Shown: piece after piece, positions 24,146 through 34,598 of the stretch
Layout: the number at the start of each line of letters is the position of its first letter
How positions within the stretch are numbered: the first letter of the stretch is position 1
NCBI RefSeq assembly: GCF_000503775.1
Contig: NZ_KI629787.1
Location: 149,870-213,869, forward strand
From: Brevibacillus panacihumi W25
GTDB lineage: Bacteria > Bacillota > Bacilli > Brevibacillales > Brevibacillaceae
Length of the DNA: 64,000 bases
Direction of reading: 5' to 3'
The notes under the pieces: generated by a model
What the model was told of the DNA's origin: nothing
Database searches by the model: none
Seen by the model: the letters and a program-made list of their open reading frames with translations, nothing else
Position numbers and translations under genes: made by a program

Positions 24146-25717
24146 ATGGGAAAGGTGGAAAAATTACTGTTGTATCTTCAGGTTCATCAATTAAAAGAGC
24201 AAGGATTTAAGGTGGCAGCCATCGCAAGGAAATTGGATCTGTCGAGGAACACGGTCTATAAATATCTAGATATGACTTTTGAGGAGGCATCAGATTGGGT
24301 CAATTCCCTTGGTAACAGAAGCAAAAAGTTGAATCCCTACCGGGATAGGATTCTCAGTTGGTTACATGAACATCCAGATCTGTCTTCTTCTCAGGTCGAG
24401 GACTGGTTAAAGGAGAAATATCCTTCCATTAAGATTGGAGGAAGCACAGTTCGATCCTATGTTAGTGAGCTAAGGGAAATATACCATATTCCGAAAATTG
24501 TACATATTCGTGATCACGAAGCAGTGGACGAGTTGCCAATGGGCCAACAGGCTCAAGTGGATTGGGGAGAAGTCACGGTTAAAAATATGGAAAAAAAGGA
24601 CGTGAGATTATACTTCATCACTTTTGTTCTCTCCCACTCCCGTTTCAAGTATGTAGAGTGGCAAAGCAGACCCTTTACCACAAGGGATGCAATCAGATGC
24701 CATGAAAACGCATTCGTATTTTTCGGAGGAATGCCAGAGGAATTGGTTTATGACCAAGATCACCTGATCACCGTAAGTGAAAATGCAGGAGACATTATCC
24801 TGACGAGTGAATTTCAGTCTTATAAGCAAGAACGTGGATTTCGCCTTTATTTATGCCGCAAGGCAGATCCGCAAAGTAAGGGCAAGATAGAAAACGTAGT
24901 GAAATTCGTGAAAAGAAACTTTGCCAAACACAGGGTTTTCTCCAATATCGATGCATGGAACGAACGGTCTCTGGCCTGGCTATCACGGACAGGCAATTAC
25001 AATGTGCACCATACAACAAAAAAGAGACCGGTTGAAGTGCACGCCCTCGAAAAGCAACACTTGAAGCCAGTCTCTCCCCTGCTCTCTTTCGAGAGCAACC
25101 GTGGATCCAGTATAACAAGAACTGTCCATAAGGACAATGTGATTAAATATAAATCCAATCGGTACTCCCTTCCTTTAGGGACATACCGTCCAAGGGGAGA
25201 GAATCAAGTATTTATCGAGATTCATGAAGAGGAACTGATTGTCAGAGCAACTCCGCAAGGAGAAGTTCTTGCACGACATCGGCTTTGCCACGGAAAAGGA
25301 GAGCTTATAAAAAGTAGACAGCACTCACGTGATCGATCTAAAGGGATTCATGCTTATAAGGAGACCATTATCCGCCAATTTCACGATCAAGAAAAAGCAA
25401 TGCTGTTTATTCATGAGATAAGCGTTCGGTATCCGAGGTATGTACGTGATCATTTGCAAATCGTTCAATATGCCATCACCCATTTCCAACCTGATATTGA
25501 GGAAGCCTTGGATGTATGTGTAAAAGACCATTTATGGAGTGCAAATGACCTCCGGGATGTTGCACAGCACCTTTCCCGACTAAAAGATACCAAGCCCTCC
25601 TCAGAACCTCGTTTCGATCAAGCAATACCAAGCAACTTCCGCAACCTCTCCGCATTACAAGCCACTTCACCAACGAGGGAAATGGATAAATATTTAAAAA
25701 TACTAGGGGGCATTTGA
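24146..25717 (+). CDS. istA: IS21 transposase IstA (element 1)
   Basis: A 523-aa DDE transposase. It has an N-terminal helix-turn-helix (KVAAIARKLDLSRNTVYKYL), then the integrase core with acidic residues in QVDWGEV, LVYDQDHL and KGKIENVVKF. Full length for IS21 with no frameshift. It ends in a TTGA overlap with istB, the usual coupled arrangement. Confidence 0.93.
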   Translation: MGKVEKLLLYLQVHQLKEQGFKVAAIARKLDLSRNTVYKYLDMTFEEASDWVNSLGNRSKKLNPYRDRILSWLHEHPDLSSSQVEDWLKEKYPSIKIGGSTVRSYVSELREIYHIPKIVHIRDHEAVDELPMGQQAQVDWGEVTVKNMEKKDVRLYFITFVLSHSRFKYVEWQSRPFTTRDAIRCHENAFVFFGGMPEELVYDQDHLITVSENAGDIILTSEFQSYKQERGFRLYLCRKADPQSKGKIENVVKFVKRNFAKHRVFSNIDAWNERSLAWLSRTGNYNVHHTTKKRPVEVHALEKQHLKPVSPLLSFESNRGSSITRTVHKDNVIKYKSNRYSLPLGTYRPRGENQVFIEIHEEELIVRATPQGEVLARHRLCHGKGELIKSRQHSRDRSKGIHAYKETIIRQFHDQEKAMLFIHEISVRYPRYVRDHLQIVQYAITHFQPDIEEALDVCVKDHLWSANDLRDVAQHLSRLKDTKPSSEPRFDQAIPSNFRNLSALQATSPTREMDKYLKILGGI

Positions 25718-26487
25718 CGTTGAACAGCACCGTACAGACCATGCAAAATTACTTCCGCCATCTTCGGATGGCGGAGACAGCCAATGAACTGCCTGAATTC
25801 CTTCGTAAAGCTGAAAAATTCTCTTGGACCTATCAGGAATTTCTAGAAGAACTCTTAACCTATGAATTGAAACGGAGAGAAGCAAAAAATGCGGAGAGGA
25901 GATTGAAATGGGCCAAGTTTCCCTATCAAAAGACCTTGGATGAATTTCAGATCGATGAGCAAAAGTCAATCAGTTCCCGCCAAATCAAACAGTTGAAGGA
26001 ACTGAATTGGCTAGAACAACAGTACAATCTGATCCTTCTTGGTCCTCCAGGAGTGGGCAAAACCCACATTGCAATTGGACTTGGGTTAGAAGCGATACAA
26101 AAGGGTTTTCAAGTTACCTTTTCAACCATGGGAGAGTTGATCCATCTATTGAAAACCCAAGAGTACCTCACAAAATCACAAACGCAGCTTAAAAGAATAA
26201 ACGAATCCGATTTGGTCATTATTGATGATCTCATGTATATGGCAATGGATCAAAGGGAGGCAAACCTATTTTTCCACCTCATAAACAACCTGTATGAACG
26301 AAGTTCAATCATATTAACATCCAACAAAGGACCCGAACAGTGGGGAGAATTAATAGGTGATCAAGGAATTACGACGGCTATATTAGATCGATTGCTTCAC
26401 AGAGTGGAAGTGATCCAACTAAACGAAGAAAGCTACAGAATCAAATACAGGAGCTCTATTTTCGGAGAAAAAAGTGTTCAATCTTAA
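25714..26487 (+). CDS. istB: IS21 helper ATPase IstB (element 1)
   Basis: A 257-aa AAA+ ATPase like DnaC/IstB. Walker A is [20 protein letters not shown] and Walker B is LVIIDDLMYM. It chooses target DNA and activates IstA in this family. It starts at a TTG overlapping the istA stop, with GGGGG upstream. Confidence 0.93.
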   Translation: MTLNSTVQTMQNYFRHLRMAETANELPEFLRKAEKFSWTYQEFLEELLTYELKRREAKNAERRLKWAKFPYQKTLDEFQIDEQKSISSRQIKQLKELNWLEQQYNLILLGPPGVGKTHIAIGLGLEAIQKGFQVTFSTMGELIHLLKTQEYLTKSQTQLKRINESDLVIIDDLMYMAMDQREANLFFHLINNLYERSSIILTSNKGPEQWGELIGDQGITTAILDRLLHRVEVIQLNEESYRIKYRSSIFGEKSVQS

Positions 26488-26555
26488 TGAGCAAAAAGTG
26501 TTCAAAACTACTTGACGGTTACAGCATCGGCTGATGTGTCTGAAAAGCGTTCCAA

Positions 26556-26564
26556 TGGTATAAT
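26556..26564 (+). promoter_or_regulatory. Extended -10 promoter of the unit C Rpn gene
   Basis: TGGTATAAT, the same box as at 6689-6697, preceded by the conserved GTGTCTGAAAAGC. IS21 element 1 lies immediately upstream, so regulatory sequence further 5' is displaced, but the box itself is intact. Confidence 0.5.
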
Positions 26565-26601
26565 ATAAAAATAATGATGTTTGCAGCATGGAGGTGATAG
26601 C

Positions 26602-27516
26602 GTGACCAAACTAATGGACTTGAAAATTGACTTCGCGTTTAAGCAGGTGTTTGGTAAAGAAGGCAATGAACCGATTCTTTTGTCCTTTCTGAATGCCGCG
26701 CTCAAATTGCCAGAAGCCAAGCGGATCAAATCCGTTGAAATTCTCAATCCCGAAATTAATCGGGAACACCTCGAAGACAAGGCATCCGTGCTGGACATTC
26801 ACGCCAGGACAGAGCAGGGCGAACACGTGAACATCGAGATTCAGCTGGCAAACAAGTTTGACATGGAAAAGCGCACCCTGTACTACTGGTCACGCATCTA
26901 CTCGGCTCAAATGAAAAAGGGGATGCCGTACACCGATTTGGCGAAAACGATCACGATCAACATCCTAAATTTTCGTTTTCTTCAGGAGACGGAGAGGTTC
27001 CACACCACCTTTCACCTGTACGAGGATCAGGAGCAGTTTCCTTTGACTGACGTGATCGAGATTCATTTCATGGAAATTCCAAAGCTGATGGACAAGTGGG
27101 AGCAGCGTGCAGTGAATCCGCACGACAATGAATTGGAAAGATGGCTGCTGCTGTTGGAGGCAGACGACGATGAAGAAATTCGCAAAGAATTGGAGGCGAT
27201 TGCGATGAGAGATCCGGTGATGAAGCGGGCGTTCGACGAATGGGAAGACCTGAGTCGCGACGAGAAGAAATGGGTGGAGTACGAATCCCGTCGGAAGGCG
27301 ATTTTGGATGAGATGGCGGCTGTGCGGGAAGCAGAGATTCGGCAGCAGAGAGCCAGAGAAGAGGGCTTGGCGGAAGGTCGAACGGAAGGAGAGCGGCAAA
27401 AGGCAACGGAAATCGCTAGAGAGATGCTTGCCGAAGGCGACAGTCTTGAACGTGTTGCCAAGCTGACCAAACTCCCCCTAGCGGAAATCGAAAAACTGAA
27501 AGACCAGCTACACTAG
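26602..27516 (+). CDS. Rpn family nuclease / putative transposase, unit C
   Basis: A 304-aa paralogue of 6742-7581. The nuclease core VLDIHARTEQGEHVNIEIQL is intact. GGAGGTGAT stands six bases before GTG 26602, which decides the start. Compared with the unit B copy it has an extra Arg/Glu-rich helical insertion (REEGLAEGRTEGERQ). Codon use is more GC-rich than in the unit B copy. Confidence 0.87.
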   Translation: MTKLMDLKIDFAFKQVFGKEGNEPILLSFLNAALKLPEAKRIKSVEILNPEINREHLEDKASVLDIHARTEQGEHVNIEIQLANKFDMEKRTLYYWSRIYSAQMKKGMPYTDLAKTITINILNFRFLQETERFHTTFHLYEDQEQFPLTDVIEIHFMEIPKLMDKWEQRAVNPHDNELERWLLLLEADDDEEIRKELEAIAMRDPVMKRAFDEWEDLSRDEKKWVEYESRRKAILDEMAAVREAEIRQQRAREEGLAEGRTEGERQKATEIAREMLAEGDSLERVAKLTKLPLAEIEKLKDQLH

Positions 27517-27543
27517 CTAAAGTGCAATACGAATCACAAACCG

Positions 27544-27577
27544 CCTTGTGTCCAATGAATGGATGCAGGGCATTTTT
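27544..27577 (+). terminator. Terminator after the unit C Rpn gene
   Basis: CCTTG (27544-27548) pairs with GCAGGG (27565-27570, one wobble), followed by CATTTTTT. This single hairpin replaces the two hairpins plus the 69-aa gene of unit B. Confidence 0.55.
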
Positions 27578-27598
27578 TCGTTTCAGGAGGTGTTTCCA

Positions 27599-28474
27599 AT
27601 GAACGTGATCCAGCAGTTCGAAGGGTACCTTGTTGAGAACGGGATCGCCCCGAAAACCATCGAATCCTACGTGGGCGACGTCAGGGCGTTTTGTGCGTTC
27701 CTGCGGGAGATGGGGGTGGATCAGCCGACCGATCTCAAGCGCTTCTACGTCTCCAGCTACAAGAGCAGGCTCGCCGACAGCAAGTACGCGGTGGCGACCA
27801 TCAACAAAAAGATCAACTCCTTGCAGGCATTCAACCTCTTCCTGATCGAGCGCAAGCTGGCGACGGAGCAAGTCGTCACGCTCCGCAAAGACAGGATCAA
27901 GGTGGCAGCCGGAAGCGAGGGAGAGGTGGAGGTGTTTTCGGAGCAGGAGGTCAACCAGCTTCTGTTTTTCGTCCAGGACAGGACGAAGGTCACCTTGCGG
28001 AACCATCTTATCGTTTGGCTGCTTTTGTACACGGGCGTACGGGTGAGCGAACTGTGCGGCATCCGGCTCAGCGACATCGAATACCTAACCAATACGCTGA
28101 GAGTGACGGGCAAAGGAGGGAAGTACCGAGAAATTCCGCTTCGCCCTGATCTGGTGGATCTGATCAAGGAGTACGTCAGGACGGAACGGCAGCAGAGCAA
28201 GCATCGGGAGAGCCCGTTTCTTCTCGTCAGCCAGCGAGCGGAGAAAATGCATAAAGACGCGGTGAACACGATGCTGGAGGGCTTGGAGAAGCGTCTTGGT
28301 TTCCGCATGTACCCGCACAAGTTCCGGCACACGTTCTGCACGCGGCTGCTTCAGAAAAACGTGCCGCTGACGACTGTGAGCAAACTGGCCGGGCACGCGC
28401 ACATTCAGACGACAGCTCACTTCTACATCAACACGAGCAAAGAAGAAAAGGAACGTGCGGTGAATCTGCTGTAG
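27599..28474 (+). CDS. Tyrosine recombinase 1, unit C
   Basis: 291 aa, the same length as and highly similar to 7935-8810. All catalytic residues are present (Arg in YTGVRVSEL, Lys in TGKGGKYR, HKFRHTF, AGHAHIQTT, HFYINTS). The second residue of the HYY/HFY pair differs (Phe for Tyr), which points to the last Tyr (position 276) as the nucleophile. TCAGGAGG precedes ATG 27599; the frame from 27548 is not used. It is likely active although unit C is truncated. Confidence 0.92.
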   Translation: MNVIQQFEGYLVENGIAPKTIESYVGDVRAFCAFLREMGVDQPTDLKRFYVSSYKSRLADSKYAVATINKKINSLQAFNLFLIERKLATEQVVTLRKDRIKVAAGSEGEVEVFSEQEVNQLLFFVQDRTKVTLRNHLIVWLLLYTGVRVSELCGIRLSDIEYLTNTLRVTGKGGKYREIPLRPDLVDLIKEYVRTERQQSKHRESPFLLVSQRAEKMHKDAVNTMLEGLEKRLGFRMYPHKFRHTFCTRLLQKNVPLTTVSKLAGHAHIQTTAHFYINTSKEEKERAVNLL

Positions 28475-28488
28475 AAAGGAGAAAATTC

Positions 28489-28764
28489 GTGAATTCAGTA
28501 CGGGAAGAATACGAGGCTTTGATTTTGCGGGAAGATAGCGTGGTTCAGGGCATCCAAACATGCGAACGAGCCCTGTCCCTACTGGTGGACGAATTGGTCT
28601 ACAGGGAGAGCGAAAGCTCCTGCCTGGAGACAGCGGAGGCGATCTGCGAGGCGATCCGGCAGAAAGAAGAAGAATTGCGCAAGCAATGGCACCGGATCAG
28701 ATGGGAAAAGGCGCGTCTGGCCAGCCAGTTCCCGGACAAACAAGCGAAAGCGGAGGTGAGATGA
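28489..28764 (+). CDS. Small charged helical protein, unit C
   Basis: A 91-aa homologue of 8830-9111, starting at GTG after AAAGGAG. The same helical, coiled-coil-like C-terminus (IRQKEEELRKQWHRIRWEKA). Ten bases separate its stop from that of the convergent Xre gene. Confidence 0.7.
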   Translation: MNSVREEYEALILREDSVVQGIQTCERALSLLVDELVYRESESSCLETAEAICEAIRQKEEELRKQWHRIRWEKARLASQFPDKQAKAEVR

Positions 28765-28774
28765 CATTCATCGC

Positions 28775-29128
28775 TCACTTCCGCTTTTCTTCTTCCCAGC
28801 TAAAGACGGTTTTCATGAGTGCCAGCACCAGCGAATGGTCGGCAACGGGACGTTCAGACAGCAGCATGACGATTCGTCCAAGCTCCGTTTCGGGGCCGAG
28901 CGGATCGACGGAGTGGAACAGCTGCTCCAAAGGAATGCCGAGACTGCGGGCGATCTTGGAGAGACTTTCAATCGTCAAGTTTTTCTCTCCCCGCTCAATC
29001 TGGCCGACATAGTTCGTGTGCAGGCCGGAACGTTCGCCGAGCTGTTCCTGGCTTAGGCCCTTGTCCATACGAAGAGTGCGAATCCGTTCGCCCAATCTCT
29101 TCGCCAGTTGTTTGGTGTTCGCTTCCAT
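28775..29128 (-). CDS. Xre-family HTH regulator, unit C
   Basis: 117 aa, a close paralogue of 9113-9466, with the helix-turn-helix LRMDKGLSQEQLGERSGLHT unchanged except at a few positions. It should recognise a related operator. The inverted repeat in front of it is only partly kept (CCTC...GAGG around CAAGCGTAC, 29146-29162), so binding specificity may have drifted. Confidence 0.9.
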   Translation of the reverse strand: MEANTKQLAKRLGERIRTLRMDKGLSQEQLGERSGLHTNYVGQIERGEKNLTIESLSKIARSLGIPLEQLFHSVDPLGPETELGRIVMLLSERPVADHSLVLALMKTVFSWEEEKRK

Positions 29129-29323
29129 TCAACCCCACCTCACCACAAGCGTACAGGAGGTAGTTTGGTAGTAACACACACTATAGATGTTAGTTGAATA
29201 ACCAATAACACTTATAACATAATGTAGGAAGATTCTACTATTTTTGCGCGGCATTTCTATCAGTCATTGGTCTCAGAACGATGATAGACAGGCCGATTGA
29301 GAGTCAGAGGAGGACATTCAAAA

Positions 29324-29674
29324 ATGGAAGCATTGAAAAAATTCCTGAAGGGCATGAACAAATTCTACGGTTTCATGACCGGTTTGGGAATCATCGTCGT
29401 CGCAGCGTGGCTCATTCTGACCTGGGCGGGTGTCGACGTACAAAGAGCAGTTGAGGACGCGGTGAGCATGGAGAGCGAAACAACCCGGATTGTAAAGGAA
29501 GGGCATTTCGAGGATTTCCCCGAAAAATCGATTGGTGAAGCGTTCGGCACATTCTTCAGCTCGCCGAGCTGGCGATCCTTTCAGGCAGAATCAGGAGAAG
29601 ACGTAGTAGAGTTCAAGGGAACGTGCATGTTTATGGATAAGAGAGTGAATGCGGTAATCCAGTTTACCGTCAAT
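29324..29674 (+). pseudogene. Small membrane protein, unit C, truncated by IS21
   Basis: A homologue of 9664-10152, with the same N-terminal KGMNKFYGFMTGLGIIVVAA membrane segment. ATG 29324 has AGAGGAGG upstream. The frame matches the unit B protein for about 115 residues and then enters IS21 element 2, ending at a chance stop at 29690. The ~45 C-terminal residues are missing. Confidence 0.75.
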
Positions 29675-29679
29675 TGTGA

Positions 29680-31778
<2,099 letters not shown>

Positions 31779-31892
31779 ATGGAGTTTTCCCGTTACCTGC
31801 CCCCTTCGGGGGGCAATATTCAAACAAATGAACTGCCTATAATGGGGAAAATTCGAGTGCAGATAATGAGGAATTTTCATTTGCAGTTGACA

Positions 31893-32978
31893 TTTATGGG
31901 TAGCGATAAGCTCTCCATTGTGAAAGATCGCAAGATCATCAGCATAAACGCGACACACTAACTCCCTTGATGCGTAAGAAAGGGGTACGGAGTACGTATT
32001 CTGCTCAAAAGTAACCAAAGAGAGAGAATTACTCTTGACCGGTACCATCCGATAACAATCTAAAGGCTGAGCTGGAAGTAGCAACATGTGCTCCTTATCT
32101 TCAATAAATGCTTAAGCCACTGTAATTGTGGATCGTGGAACTTTCGTAGTTTCATACGATACACATTTTTCCAACAGCCATCCATTTAGCTCATCTAAAG
32201 AGGATACAGAAGGCATCGGCGTAAAAAACTGCTACTTGACCATTTTGACAAGGTTCTCGACCTGACCCTTTTGATTCCCTTTTGCGGGCTCACAGAAGTA
32301 ACTGTCGAACAGATAGTGTGCTCGTAATTGGATGAACCGTTCCTGTTCTTCTCTATTCTTCCCCTCCAAAATCTTTTTCACAGCGGTCTTTAAATTGTCA
32401 TAGACAATGGTTTGAGGTACGGCTCCAAGAAACTCTAAGGCATTTACATGACCTTGTAAAAGAGCTTCTTGCTTTTGAAGAAAGAATATTCAGAAAAAGA
32501 TTTTGCGGCTATACGTGCAGCACAAAAAGAACACTTGGACAGTAACTTGCTTTCCAAACAGCAGAACATCAACCTCGCCCCCAGTCGAATTGAGCAAACT
32601 TCCCTGGCGGGAATTCGAGAGGAACGTACGCTTTTTGTGGAGAGACTCGAACTTGTCGAACATAGCGGAGAATGGTTGATTCACCACGTGTGAAATTATA
32701 TTCTTCGAAAAGTCTTTGAAAGATGCGTTTGGCAGTATGTCGCTGCTTTGGAGGGGCCTGTTCATCTTGACGCAGCCATTCCGAGATGATTGGTTTAACT
32801 GACTCAATAACTGGCTTTGGCTTCGGTTTGGAAATCTTGTACACGGGATTTGCGTAGATGTTGGTGCTTTACGAATGACTTGCCGAGAATATCCTGTCTC
32901 CCTTGAGATTTGACGAATCGACTTATCTAGCACGAAGTGCTGTTTCCTGATAAACTCATAATTAGCCATCTGAAGCAT
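31893..32978 (-). pseudogene. istA pseudogene of element 3
   Basis: Recognisable segments in different frames: N-terminal YEFIRKQHFVLDKSIRQISR (from 32978), then KRIFQRLFEEYNFTRGEST and FAQFDWGRG, VDVLLFGKQVTVQVFFL, EFLGAVPQTIVYDNLKTAVK with KGNQKGQVENLVK, and finally VTFEQNTYSVPLSYASRELV. Stops and frameshifts occur between them. It is cut after an HNGELIATHK-like end by element 2. Confidence 0.8.
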
Positions 32979-33085
32979 TTCCTTTCCTCCTATATCTTGT
33001 TAGTCTCAGCAACTTCAAGATACAGGAAAGTGATGCTCAGGTGGTCAACTTTTTTATGGGCGATGTGCCACTAGGTGGTCAATTA
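31893..33085 (-). mobile_element. Decayed IS21-family element 3 (remnant)
   Basis: On the minus strand the region codes for pieces of an IstA, from its N-terminus near 32978 to a break at 31893, where element 2 begins. istB is absent. GGTGGTCAA motifs at about 33039 and 33077 look like the repeated terminal sequences of its outer end. Several frameshifts show it is old compared with elements 1 and 2. Confidence 0.75.
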
Positions 33086-33229
33086 TTAGATTAGCATTCA
33101 TATGTCTACTCAGTGATATAAAAAATGCCTTTCAAGTTCTGAATGCTCCATTTCGATAAGGTAATTTCGACAATATCCGTCTCATACAATAGGCATAAAG
33201 AAGATTACTCCATGTAAGGATGTGGTTTC

Positions 33230-33619
33230 ATGTGGGAGGTAATTGTTAAGGTAGCCGGTGAGGGAGGTGGTAATTGCTTATATGGATTGAAGCTTTTGAA
33301 CGGGAGTTGGGTTTATTCAGCATCAAGGGACGAGCGAATTTTAGCAGAAGTGCTTGATGAAGTAGAATGGGCGGGTCTAATGGATTCTCTCTATAGTCGC
33401 TCCAATATTATTCGTGATTGGAATCATGTTGCTACATTACTGGGTAGAAGTTTTTTTCTTCTTTCCCCGAGGGTGGTACATTCAGAATTTAACGAGAAGA
33501 TATGGGCAATGGTTAGCGTTAATAATGAGATATCTTATCATCGTCTAAGGAGCTGGGCTGAACTGTGTTTCCCCGAAAAAGATGAGATGGAGAGAAGACT
33601 ACTGCAGATAAATAATTAG
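33230..33619 (+). CDS. Unknown 129-aa protein
   Basis: The first gene after the mobile region. It has a Trp-rich N-terminus (MWEVIVKVAGEGGG, then GLKLLNGSWVYSA) and no signal peptide. The AT-rich local sequence and position at the island edge suggest acquired DNA. No family is recognised; the ribosome site (AAGGATG) is weak. Small single-domain orphans of this sort are sometimes immunity proteins, but there is no toxin next to it. Confidence 0.55.
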   Translation: MWEVIVKVAGEGGGNCLYGLKLLNGSWVYSASRDERILAEVLDEVEWAGLMDSLYSRSNIIRDWNHVATLLGRSFFLLSPRVVHSEFNEKIWAMVSVNNEISYHRLRSWAELCFPEKDEMERRLLQINN

Positions 33620-33689
33620 CGTAAACATTCCTTGTTCTGCGTAACTCCAAAAGAACAACTAAAACCCGACTTGGAAATGGAGAAATGCC

Positions 33690-34355
33690 ATGATTCGGAT
33701 ATTAGAGGAGAAGCGTTCATTTTACGAACAGTTAGTAGAGGGAGATAATAGGTGGGTAAATAAAGAACTGGCTCAACAGGGGATTCGAATTTTGGATGGA
33801 TTCGTCACGGGTTATGAATTAGTTAAAGAATTCTACGAAAGAGTATACACGAAAGAAGGTTCGAGAGTAGTTCTATGCGGTATTAACCCAGGCCGGCTTG
33901 GTGCAGGGAAAACGGGCGTACCCTTCCTGGATTTCCGTTCCCTCTCCAGAATCATGCCTAAAGTCAAGAATAAGGACAGTGAAAGAAGTGCTGGTTTTGT
34001 TTTTGATGTAATCGAGAGATATGGGAAGGAATCCTTTTTTGAGGATGTGTACTTAACAAACATTTCGTGGTTTGGTTTTGAGAAAGACGGAAAGAATCAC
34101 AATTACTATAACCTTTCCACAGAAATCCAGGAAGTACTTCTGGGAAGCTTTATTAAAGAAATGAATCATGTCCAGCCTGTTGTCATTGTACCCGTATCAA
34201 AAATGGTTGAGCGTAGTCTGAAAGACCTGAAACAAAAGGGATTGTTGCTATTCCCTATTGGATCAAGACTTCGCCACCCTGTAAATTGTGCATTCCCGGA
34301 GAGGAGAGAAAGGGAAATCGAACATTACATTCAAACAATTCGAGCTTATCTATAG
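33690..34355 (+). CDS. SMUG-like uracil-DNA glycosylase family protein
   Basis: A 221-aa protein. The active-site-like motif LCGINPGRLGAGKTGVPFLD fits the GMNPG-x5-TGVPFG motif of SMUG-type glycosylases, and LRHPVNCAFPERRE near the end corresponds to the H-P/S-x(2)-N motif. I assign it to the SMUG2-like group by these motifs. It would remove uracil or similar damaged bases from DNA. GGAGAAATGCC precedes the start weakly. Possibly laterally acquired with its neighbour. Confidence 0.75.
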   Translation: MIRILEEKRSFYEQLVEGDNRWVNKELAQQGIRILDGFVTGYELVKEFYERVYTKEGSRVVLCGINPGRLGAGKTGVPFLDFRSLSRIMPKVKNKDSERSAGFVFDVIERYGKESFFEDVYLTNISWFGFEKDGKNHNYYNLSTEIQEVLLGSFIKEMNHVQPVVIVPVSKMVERSLKDLKQKGLLLFPIGSRLRHPVNCAFPERREREIEHYIQTIRAYL

Positions 34356-34598
34356 GATGCACGATAGATATGCTGTTAGAAGATGTTTCAAGCAATTATT
34401 CGTTCAGGAAGTCAATCAATAACCTATGGAACCGCATTACTCCATGTTTTGTTCTGTTTATCTACCGGCCATTCGCGCTTTACTCGAATGGCTGTTCCTG
34501 TTTTAAGCTGCGAAGCTAGTTCGTTTGCCGATGCATTTTTTTGCCCCTGTCTCCCCTACTATACTAGAAATTATCTAGAAAGAGGAGGAGAAAACCAA

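Larger units (their letters stand above)
24031..26523 (+). mobile_element. IS21-family element 1, in the leader of unit C
   Basis: About 2.49 kb. The left end TGTAACTG matches the complement of the right end (TGTAACCG). A 5-bp target duplication GCATC lies at 24026-24030 and 26524-26528. Inner GAACACTTTTT repeats occur near both ends, as in the multiple terminal repeats of IS21. Removing it rejoins the leader of the unit C Rpn gene to match unit B. It carries istA and istB. Confidence 0.9.
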
